In this document: positions 52,154-59,226 of the stretch, in pieces
Position numbering within the stretch: position 1 is the first letter of the stretch
Layout: each line of letters starts with the position of its first letter
Assembly (NCBI RefSeq): GCF_003121295.1
Contig: NZ_PHNC01000031.1
Location: 1,428,439 to 1,492,438, forward strand
DNA: 64,000 bases
Direction of reading: 5' to 3'
Origin: Streptomyces orinoci
Lineage (GTDB): Bacteria > Actinomycetota > Actinomycetes > Streptomycetales > Streptomycetaceae
Made by a program: the position numbers and the translations under genes
Notes under the pieces: model-generated
The model's database searches: none
Told to the model about the DNA's origin: nothing
What the model saw: only the letters and a program-made list of their open reading frames with translations

Positions 52154-53431
52154 GTGGTCGACTACCGTGCCTTTTTCGCCGAGAAGATTTCCGAGATCAA
52201 GGGCAACGGCCAGTACCGCACCTTTATCGAGATCGAGCGTCTGGCGGGACGTTTTCCCACCGCGCTGCACCACCACAAGGACGGCCCCCGGGAAATCACC
52301 GTCTGGTGCAGCAACGACCATCTGGGAATGGGGCAGCACCCGGAGGTCGTGGCGGCCATGCAGCGCTCCATAGAGCGTTCCGGGGTCGCGGCCGGCGGAT
52401 CCCGCAACATCTCCGGTACCAACCACACCCATGTGCTGCTGGAACGGGAGATCGCCGAACTGCACGGCAAGGAGGCCGGGCTGACCTTCATCACCGGCTA
52501 TGCCGTCAATGACGCCGTGCTGGGCGTCCTGGGCAAACTGCTGCCGGGCGTGGTGTTCTTCTCGGACGAGCTCAACCACGCCTCGATGATCCTGGGCATG
52601 CGCGCCACCCGCGCCGAACGCCGCATCTTCCGCCACAACGACCCGTCGCACCTGGAGGAGTTACTGTCCGCCGCCGACCCGGACGTGCCCAAGGTGGTGG
52701 CCTTCGAGTCCATCTACTCCATGGACGGCGATATCGCCCCCATGCCCGAACTGTGCGCCGTCGCCAAGCGCCACAACGCCCTGGTGTATGTGGACGAGGC
52801 CCATTCCGTCGGCATGTACGGCCCCGGCGGCGCCGGGATGGCCGCCCAGCTGGGCTGCGCCGACCAGGTGGACCTGCTGATGGGCACCTTCGCCAAGGGC
52901 TATGGCACCGCGGGCGGTTACCTGGTCGGTGACGCCCCCATCGTGGACGCGGTGCGCAGCTTCGCCCCGGCCTTTATCTTCACTCTGGCCATGCCGCCAG
53001 CGCTGGCCGCCGCCGCGCTGACCAGCGTGCGCAAACTGCGCGAGAGCGACAATGAGCGCATCCTGCTGCACCACCGCGCCCAGCTGGTCAAGAGCCTGTT
53101 CCAGGAGGCGGGCATCCCGCTGGTGTCCACCGAGAGCCATATCGTCCCGGTGCTGGTGGGCGACGCCCATCTGTGCAAGGAACTGGCGGACCGGCTGCTG
53201 GAGGACCACCTCTGCTACGCCCAGCCCATCAACTTCCCCAGCGTGCCCCGGGGCACCGAGCGGCTGCGCATCAACCCCTCGCCGGTGCACAGCCCGGCCG
53301 CGGTGCGGCACTTCGTCAGCGCGGTGGACGAGGTGTGGGACGACCTGGGCCTGCCCCGGGTCCCGGCGCCCGTCACCGGCAGCGGCACCGGCACCGAGCC
53401 GGCTCCGGCCCTGCGGGCGGGCGCCCGGTGA
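52154..53431 (+). CDS. 5-aminolevulinate synthase (alpha-oxoamine synthase family)
   Basis: A PLP enzyme that condenses succinyl-CoA with glycine to 5-aminolevulinate. The 425-aa protein has the ALAS hallmarks: YRTFIEIERLAGRFP, VWCSNDHLGMGQHP, AAGGSRNISGTNHTH, DEAHSVGMYG and the Schiff-base K248 in GTFAKGYGTAGGY. It differs clearly from KBL/BioF. Streptomyces make heme through glutamyl-tRNA, so a local ALAS normally supplies specialised metabolites, for example C5N units of manumycin-type compounds; a serine-using relative acts in alaremycin biosynthesis. Codon 170 is TTA (52661-52663), suggesting bldA control. The GTG at 52154 has AAAGGAAG upstream. It overlaps the MFS gene by 4 bp. Confidence 0.92.
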   Translation: MVDYRAFFAEKISEIKGNGQYRTFIEIERLAGRFPTALHHHKDGPREITVWCSNDHLGMGQHPEVVAAMQRSIERSGVAAGGSRNISGTNHTHVLLEREIAELHGKEAGLTFITGYAVNDAVLGVLGKLLPGVVFFSDELNHASMILGMRATRAERRIFRHNDPSHLEELLSAADPDVPKVVAFESIYSMDGDIAPMPELCAVAKRHNALVYVDEAHSVGMYGPGGAGMAAQLGCADQVDLLMGTFAKGYGTAGGYLVGDAPIVDAVRSFAPAFIFTLAMPPALAAAALTSVRKLRESDNERILLHHRAQLVKSLFQEAGIPLVSTESHIVPVLVGDAHLCKELADRLLEDHLCYAQPINFPSVPRGTERLRINPSPVHSPAAVRHFVSAVDEVWDDLGLPRVPAPVTGSGTGTEPAPALRAGAR

Positions 53432-54669
53432 CCGCGCCCGCGAGCCCGCGTCTGTCCGCCGGGCCGGCTGAGGACACCGATCCCCAACCGGCCACTCCCT
53501 GGGCGAAGTTCACCCTGCTCTACGCGGTGTTCTTCCTGATGGGCGCGGAAATGTACCTGGTCTCCCCGCTGTTGCCGACCATCTCCCGGGACCTGCACTC
53601 CTCCACCACCGCCGCGGCCGCGCTGGTCACCTCCTATGTCCTGACCTACGCCATCGCCGGACCGCTGTTCGGCGTCTGGGCCGACCGGGTGGAGCGGCGC
53701 CGGTTCATCACCGGGGGAGTGGCGGTGTTCCTGGTGGGCAATGTGCTCTGCGCGCTCGCCCCCACCCTGCCCACCCTGATCGCCGCCCGCGCGGTCACCG
53801 GCCTGGGTGGCGCGGCCGCCGCCCCGGCCATCTGGGCCCATCTGGCCGAGGCCAGCGCTCCGGCGCAGCGCGGCAAGGCCGTCTCCTGGGGCGCCTCGGT
53901 CTACTCCCTGGGCCAGGTGGCCGGTGTGCCGCTGGGCACCCTGATCGCCCAACTGTCCTCCTGGCGCTGGCCCTTCGCCGGTATCGGCATTCTGCTGGCC
54001 TGCACCGTCCCGGTGCTGGCCACCCGGCTGCGCGGCCCGCGCCCATCCGGCGGGCGCGGCTGGGCCGCCATCGTCCGGCCCTGGGGCGATCCCCGGATCC
54101 GGCTCGGCCTGCTGGCCACCGCCCTGCTCCAGGCCGGGCGGCTGGGCACCTACACCTATGCCGGCGTGCTCTTCTCCCGGCGCTTCGGCTTCTCGCTCGG
54201 CAGCCTGGGCCTGATCGGCCTGCTGGTGGGCTTCGCCTCGGTGGCCGGCTCCACGCTCACCGGACACCTGGTGGACCGGGCCCGGCGCCAGGGCACCCAT
54301 GAGATCCGGCTGGCCATCGGCTGGGCGCTGGTGTTCACCGTGGGGGTGGTGGTCGCGGTCAGCACCACCACCCTCTGGCTGAGCCTGGCCGGGCTGTTCG
54401 TCTGGTTCGTCGCGGGCGGCGCCTTCTACAGCACCCAGCAGGCGTACCTCAGCACCGTGGATCCGACCCAGCGGGCCTCGGTCGTCTCCTGGAACAACTC
54501 CATGATGAACGCCGGCATCGCGGCGGGCACCAGCCTGCTGGGCGCCCTCACCGTGGGCGGCGCCGGATTCGCCACCCTGGCCGGGGCGTTCGGCGTGGCC
54601 GCCGCCCTGTGCTCGGCGGGTGTCGTCCTCGCCGGCCACCGCCGGACCGTCGCGGAAGGGACCTCATGA
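53428..54669 (+). CDS. Major facilitator superfamily exporter
   Basis: A 413-aa inner-membrane transporter with twelve predicted helices beginning FTLLYAVFFLMGAEMYLVSPLLP, and the motif-A loop GVWADRVERRRF between helices 2 and 3, as in drug:H+ antiporters (DHA1 type). It is coupled by 4-bp overlaps to both neighbours (GTGA with the ALAS gene, ATGA with the aminotransferase gene), so it very probably exports the product of this operon or confers self-resistance. Confidence 0.92.
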   Translation: MTAPASPRLSAGPAEDTDPQPATPWAKFTLLYAVFFLMGAEMYLVSPLLPTISRDLHSSTTAAAALVTSYVLTYAIAGPLFGVWADRVERRRFITGGVAVFLVGNVLCALAPTLPTLIAARAVTGLGGAAAAPAIWAHLAEASAPAQRGKAVSWGASVYSLGQVAGVPLGTLIAQLSSWRWPFAGIGILLACTVPVLATRLRGPRPSGGRGWAAIVRPWGDPRIRLGLLATALLQAGRLGTYTYAGVLFSRRFGFSLGSLGLIGLLVGFASVAGSTLTGHLVDRARRQGTHEIRLAIGWALVFTVGVVVAVSTTTLWLSLAGLFVWFVAGGAFYSTQQAYLSTVDPTQRASVVSWNNSMMNAGIAAGTSLLGALTVGGAGFATLAGAFGVAAALCSAGVVLAGHRRTVAEGTS

Positions 54670-55931
54670 CCGCCTCACCGCTCCCCATGGCCGCGTCCGC
54701 CCAGGGCTCGTATGTGTACGACGAGACGGGCAAGGACTATCTGGACGCCTCCTCCGGCGTCCTTAACGTCAACCTCGGCCATGGCAACCCCCAGGTCCTC
54801 GCGGCCATCCGGGACCAGCTGGCGAAGGTGACCTTCACCCACCGCACCCAGTTCGCCAACCGGCCGCTGGCCCGGCTCACCGAGGAACTGCTGGCCGTCG
54901 CCCCGGCCGGGACAGGGCATGTCGAATACGCCAACTCCGGCTCCGAGGCCAATGAATGCGCCCTGCGCATCGCCCTGGCGTACCACCATCGCACCGGCTC
55001 GCCCGGCCGTACGGTGGTGCTCTCCGAACAGCCCAGCTATCACGGGATGACGGCGGGTGCGTTGGCCCTGACCGGCCAACCGCCCAAACTGGACCCGTCG
55101 TTCGCCCCGCTGCTGCCCTCCGCGCTGGCCGCCGACGGCAGCCGGGTACGGCCCGTGCCGGGCGCCCTGCGGGCCGGGACGGAGCAGTGGCGGCACGCCC
55201 TGGACACGGTGGGCCGCGCCCGGGTCGCGGCGGTGATCGTCGAACCGGTCGGCGGCTCCTCCTCCGGCGCGGCCCCCATGGCCGAGGACACCCTGCGATG
55301 GCTGCGGGCCGAGGCGGACCACCATGGCTTTCTGCTGATCGCCGATGAGGTGATGTCCGGGTTCGGCCGCACGGGGCGCTGGTGGGCCTGCGACCATGCC
55401 GGAGTGGCGCCGGACCTGCTCACCTCCGGCAAGGGGCTGACCGGCGGCTACACCAGTCTGGCGGTCACCCTGGTCCAGGAGCGGGTGGCCGCTGCGTTCG
55501 AACGGCCGCTGGGATCGGTGGTACTGGGCCATACGATGTCCGGGAATCCGCTGGCCGCGGCGGCGAGTCTGGCCGTGCTGCGGCAGTTGCGCGGCCAGGA
55601 CCTCCCGGCTCGGGCGGCCGTGCTGGGGGCGGAACTCTTGGAGCGGCTCTCGAAGTTGGGGGCGCCCTACCCTCTGGTGACCGGGGTCCGCGGCCGGGGC
55701 CTGATGCTCGGCCTGGGACTGTCCGGGGACCCGGCCCGGCCCCTGGAACTCTCCCGGACGCTGATCGCCGCCGCTCGCCGGCATGGACTGATTCTCTGCC
55801 CCGGGGGCATCGATGCCACCACTGAGAGTGTCATGGTGGCTCCGCCGTTGACGACATCGGATCACGAACTCACCGAGCTGCTGCGGCGATTGGAGTGCGC
55901 CTTGGGTGAACTCCCCGCTCCGGTGCGGTGA
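54666..55931 (+). CDS. Class III (omega) aminotransferase
   Basis: A PLP aminotransferase of 421 aa. Landmarks are DASSGVLNVNLGHGNP, VEYANSGSEANECALRIA (phosphate binding), the DEVMSGFGRTGRWW loop with the ring-binding Asp, and K256 in LLTSGKGLTGGY for the Schiff base. Class III enzymes move amino groups on omega-amino acids, ketones or 4-aminobutyrate-like compounds, so an ALA-derived or acetoin-like ketone is a plausible substrate. ALA-producing glutamate-semialdehyde aminomutase belongs to the same fold, but its characteristic residues were not established here. It is the last gene of the operon. Confidence 0.9.
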   Translation: MTASPLPMAASAQGSYVYDETGKDYLDASSGVLNVNLGHGNPQVLAAIRDQLAKVTFTHRTQFANRPLARLTEELLAVAPAGTGHVEYANSGSEANECALRIALAYHHRTGSPGRTVVLSEQPSYHGMTAGALALTGQPPKLDPSFAPLLPSALAADGSRVRPVPGALRAGTEQWRHALDTVGRARVAAVIVEPVGGSSSGAAPMAEDTLRWLRAEADHHGFLLIADEVMSGFGRTGRWWACDHAGVAPDLLTSGKGLTGGYTSLAVTLVQERVAAAFERPLGSVVLGHTMSGNPLAAAASLAVLRQLRGQDLPARAAVLGAELLERLSKLGAPYPLVTGVRGRGLMLGLGLSGDPARPLELSRTLIAAARRHGLILCPGGIDATTESVMVAPPLTTSDHELTELLRRLECALGELPAPVR

Positions 55932-55934
55932 GCG

Positions 55935-56150
55935 GTCTTCATGCGCGGGCGGTGCGCGGCTGCCCGCGCATGGCGTCTGCCGATGGCCGTTGCCGGTCGG
56001 CTGCGAGCCCGCTTGGCTTGTTCGCGCAGTTCCCCGCGCCCCTTATGGGGCGCTGCGCGACCAGCCCAGGCGGGCCCGCAGCCGAACGGCCAAAGGTATC
56101 GGCAGACGCCGGAACGTTGCCGGGTGTGCCCTTTTGCTGGCCCGCACCCG
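55935..56150. repeat. Two R1 repeats head to head
   Basis: A reverse R1 copy with exact core at 56023-56042 meets a forward copy (deleted core GGGGCGCTGCGCGACCAGCC at ~56047) around the centre CCGCGCCCCTTATGGGGCGC. The 230-bp gap between the aminotransferase and LysR gene ends therefore forms a large imperfect palindrome. Confidence 0.75.
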
Positions 56151-56158
56151 GACACCGC

Positions 56159-57058
56159 CTAGTCCGGGCGAAGCCACTCGCGCCCTCGGGACCTGCTGTA
56201 CCCCACAAAGTCCCGCACCGCGGGCGACTCCTCGCCCCGGCGCCAGGCCAGGGCCACCCCCACCCGTACCGGGCCGTCCGCGAACGGGCGTACCACCGCG
56301 CCCGGCGGGCACAGCTTCAGGGCCCGGCGGCGGTCGAGTACCGAGACCCCCGCCCCGGCCGCCACCGCCGCCAGGATCTGTTCCGACTCCGGCTCCTCCT
56401 GGACCAGTTGGGGGCCGCCGTCCGGCCAGACCTGCTCGATGATCCGGTCGTAGAAGGCCGGTCCCTGGTGGCGAGGCCACAACACCACCGGCTCATCGGC
56501 GAGTTCGGCCGCCGGGACGCACTCCAGCGCGGCCAGCCGGTGGGTCCGGGGCACCGCCACCACCATCTCCTCCGCGCCCAGCTGGAGCACCTCCACCCCC
56601 TCCGGCCGCTCCGGCCCCCGGATAAAGGCCACATCCACCGTCCGTTCCAACAGCAGCTCCAGGTTCCAGCTGGTCCACCCGGTCAGCGCCTCCACCCGGT
56701 AGCCGGGGTGCTCCTTACGGAAGCCGCGCACCAGCTCGCCGACCCGCAGATCCGCCCCCGAGCGGGTATAGGCCACCCGCAGCAGGCCGGAGGAGCCCCG
56801 CGCCGCGCTACTGACCGCCCGTACCAGCGCCTCGCTGCGCTCCAGCAACTCCGGGGCGCCGTCCAGCAGTCGCCGCCCCGCGGCGGTGAGCCTGACCTCT
56901 CCCCGTCCGCGGACGAACAGCTCCGCCCCCAGCTCCTTCTCCAACACCTTGATCTGCTGGGACAGCCCCGGCTGGGCGATCCCGATCTCGGCCGCCGCAC
57001 GCCCGAAGTGCAGGTGCCTGGCGAGGACGACAAAGTAACGCAGACGCCGTAATTCCAT
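56159..57058 (-). CDS. LysR-family transcriptional regulator
   Basis: A 299-aa LTTR with the N-terminal helix-turn-helix (LRYFVVLARHLHFGRAA, then GIAQPGLSQQIKVLEKELGAELF) and a C-terminal periplasmic-binding-like effector domain (~90-290). It starts at the ATG at 57058. It converges on the ThDP-ALAS operon, with a repeat between them, so it may or may not control it. Five 11-bp direct repeats (57118-57172) lie just upstream of its start and could be its regulatory region. The last residues are Arg-rich. Confidence 0.93.
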   Translation of the reverse strand: MELRRLRYFVVLARHLHFGRAAAEIGIAQPGLSQQIKVLEKELGAELFVRGRGEVRLTAAGRRLLDGAPELLERSEALVRAVSSAARGSSGLLRVAYTRSGADLRVGELVRGFRKEHPGYRVEALTGWTSWNLELLLERTVDVAFIRGPERPEGVEVLQLGAEEMVVAVPRTHRLAALECVPAAELADEPVVLWPRHQGPAFYDRIIEQVWPDGGPQLVQEEPESEQILAAVAAGAGVSVLDRRRALKLCPPGAVVRPFADGPVRVGVALAWRRGEESPAVRDFVGYSRSRGREWLRPD

Positions 57059-57117
57059 GATCCGGATGGTAGGCGGGGGGCTGCCGGGACTCCATGGGGC
57101 GATTCCCGGGTTGACCC

Positions 57118-57172
57118 GTCAGCGGATGGTCAGCGGATGGTCAGCGGATCGTGAGCGGGCCGTCAGCGGATT
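57118..57172. repeat. Five 11-bp iterons upstream of the LysR gene
   Basis: GTCAGCGGATG units start at 57118, 57129, 57140, 57151 and 57162; the first three are identical except for the last base, the fourth has four changes and the fifth is intact again apart from its last base. The spacing of exactly one helical turn suggests a protein-binding array in the LysR promoter. Confidence 0.8.
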
Positions 57173-57183
57173 GAACGCCGGCC

Positions 57184-58002
57184 TCAGCCGACCGTTCTGG
57201 CCAGGAACAACCCCGTGGTGGTGGTCATCCGCACCGCCCCGCCATGGGCGTCCACCAGCGAGGCCACCTCGGCCAGCAGCGCCGCCCGGGTGTCCGGCGG
57301 AAGCCGCCGGTAGAAGGAGAGCGAGGTGAGCAGATCGACCGTGCCGGCGGTGGAGCGCACATGCTCGGTCACATACCGCCGGTGGGTGAGACCGGCGAAC
57401 CCCCGGTCCGCGCGCAGTTCCTCCCACACCCAGTCGTAGTCGCCCATCACCGACTCCCGGGGCCGGGCGTCCAGGATGGAGTGGTCGGGCAGTTCGCCGA
57501 GCTGCCGCAGGTGTGCCTCGATCACCTCCTCGCGGAGGGCGTCCTCGGACAGATACCAGTCGTTCCAGAACAGGGCCACCGCCCCGCCCGGCACCAGCGC
57601 GGCCTTGGCCAGTTCCCAGCGCAACACCGGATCGACCCAGTGCCACGCCTGGGCCGACAGCAGCAGCCCGAACCGCCGCCGGGCCGGGCGCGGCCAGCTC
57701 TCGAACTCCCCGGCGACCACCGTCACCCCGCCCAGCCCGGCGGTCTTGCGCTCCAGTACGGCGGCCATCCGCGGATCCGGCTCCACACAGGTCAGCCGCA
57801 CCCCGCGGGCCGCGAACGCCAGGGTGGCCTTCCCGGTCCCCGCCCCGACCTCCAGCGCGTCCCGGCCCTGCGGCCCGGCGAACTCCAGGACGTCGTCCAC
57901 CAGTTGTTCCGGATAGCCGGGCCGGGCCGACTCATACTGCTCGGCGACTTCCCCGAAGACCTTGCGGCGCTCAGGATCGGGCTGCGCATGGATGTCCGTC
58001 AT
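57184..58002 (-). CDS. Class I SAM-dependent methyltransferase
   Basis: A 272-aa Rossmann methyltransferase. Motif I is ALEVGAGTGKATLAFA (residues ~48-63), followed by CVEPDPRM (motif II acid) and LLLSAQAWHWVDP (post-motif region), the pattern of small-molecule methyltransferase 11/25 types. The C-terminal part (EELRADRGFAGLTHRRY) is typical of the UbiE-like actinobacterial branch. It starts at the ATG at 58002 behind GGGGG; a GTG at 58014 is an alternative. The substrate is unknown. It is preceded on the same strand by the N-acetyltransferase gene. Confidence 0.88.
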   Translation of the reverse strand: MTDIHAQPDPERRKVFGEVAEQYESARPGYPEQLVDDVLEFAGPQGRDALEVGAGTGKATLAFAARGVRLTCVEPDPRMAAVLERKTAGLGGVTVVAGEFESWPRPARRRFGLLLSAQAWHWVDPVLRWELAKAALVPGGAVALFWNDWYLSEDALREEVIEAHLRQLGELPDHSILDARPRESVMGDYDWVWEELRADRGFAGLTHRRYVTEHVRSTAGTVDLLTSLSFYRRLPPDTRAALLAEVASLVDAHGGAVRMTTTTGLFLARTVG

Positions 58003-58068
58003 GCCCCCACACATTAGGGCCCCAACCTGACGGTGGCGGACTTCAGTTGACCGACGCGCGCTGCCGGA

Positions 58069-58923
58069 TCAGGCCGAGTCCAGCCCCGCCGCCAGATGCG
58101 CCAGCTGCTCCCCGGAGAGCTCGATACCGAAGGTCTCCGCCAGCACCGTCCCCAGCTCCGCCGGTTCGATCTTCCGCTGGGCCAGCAGTTCTTGGGGGCC
58201 GAAGGTGTCCAGCGCGGTGGCGTCCAGACGGTGGTGCTCGGTGACGCCGAACCGCTGGGCGAAGGGGCGCTTGACGAAGGGGGAGCGCTGATGGGTGGAG
58301 ACATAGTGGTTGGCCACCACATAGTCGATGGGGTGGCTGGGGTGCAGGGTGAAGGTGTGACGGTCCACCCAGCCATCGGCGCCGTACTGGTGCAGCCACC
58401 ACTCGTCCACGCCCAGCGCACCCTCCCGCCGCTCCATGCGGAAGCGCCAGCCGTCGAAGTCCGCCTCCGCGCCATCGGTGATCTCCACCGGCTCCAGCGG
58501 GCCCCGTCCGAAGCCGACATCGCACAGCCATAGCCGCGGGTCGCCGTCCGCTCGTACGCCCATCAGGGCATGGGTGGCGGGCAGTACCTTCTCCGCGCCC
58601 AGCGTCACCCGCCCGATCAGCCCGGTGAACTCAAAGCCGAACCGCTCCAGTGCGGCGGCGAACAGCACCGCGTGCTCAAAGCAGTAGCCGCCCCGGCGGC
58701 GGTGCACCAGTTTGTCCTGCACCGCGGCCAGGTCCAGTTCGACTGGTATGCCCAGAATGACGTCCAGGTTCTCGAAGGGTATGGAGGTCACATGCGCCCG
58801 CTGGAGCCGCCGCAGCGCCTCAAGCGTCGGCGCCCGTTCCCCCGTGTATCCGATCCGGTCCAGGTAGGCGTCGAGGTCCAGCCGGTGGCCGTCCCAAATC
58901 CGCGTGGCAGCCGCCTGATTCAT
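58069..58923 (-). CDS. Arylamine N-acetyltransferase
   Basis: A 284-aa cytosolic enzyme that transfers acetyl from acetyl-CoA to arylamines or hydrazines, or forms amide bonds in specialised metabolism (as RifF does). The Cys protease-like triad is complete: C81 in RRGGYCFEH, H118 in PATHALMGV, D135 in LCDVGFG. The N-terminus (LDAYLDRIGYTGERAPTLEALRRLQ) and IPFENLDV are classic for NATs. It starts at the ATG at 58923. It is divergent from the M4 protease gene across 303 bp. Confidence 0.95.
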   Translation of the reverse strand: MNQAAATRIWDGHRLDLDAYLDRIGYTGERAPTLEALRRLQRAHVTSIPFENLDVILGIPVELDLAAVQDKLVHRRRGGYCFEHAVLFAAALERFGFEFTGLIGRVTLGAEKVLPATHALMGVRADGDPRLWLCDVGFGRGPLEPVEITDGAEADFDGWRFRMERREGALGVDEWWLHQYGADGWVDRHTFTLHPSHPIDYVVANHYVSTHQRSPFVKRPFAQRFGVTEHHRLDATALDTFGPQELLAQRKIEPAELGTVLAETFGIELSGEQLAHLAAGLDSA

Positions 58924-59226
58924 GGGTCCCAACTCTCCCGGATCCCGTGATCCGTGCTCTTGGTACAGCTTGTGCCGGCTCTGAACTGTAAGCGGCGAGC
59001 GGTGGCCGCACCTCTGTCGCGAGACCGTACTCAGTCAACTCCCGGTCCTAGGGCGAGGGACGGAGGGCGCCACCGCCCGGCATGGGGCGGGCCTGCTCCA
59101 GCGCCCCGCGAGCGGCCGAAAGTTGACCGTAGCCAATCAGGCCCCATTGATGGGTTAACACATCACCGCTTGCATGGCCCTGCCCAAGAGATGTTCCGGT
59201 GCAGGTGCAGGTACGGAGGGAATTCC
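58924..59226. promoter_or_regulatory. Divergent intergenic region with a possible sigma-HrdB promoter for the M4 protease gene
   Basis: The region holds no gene. TTGACC at 59123-59128 and ATTGAT at 59146-59151, 17 bp apart, resemble a vegetative promoter pointing at the protease gene 75 bp downstream. Nothing else stands out. Confidence 0.35.

Noticed and set aside
52154..53431. Reading the ALAS gene as housekeeping hemA
   Set aside because: Streptomyces make ALA for heme from glutamyl-tRNA; the operon partners and the TTA codon point elsewhere.
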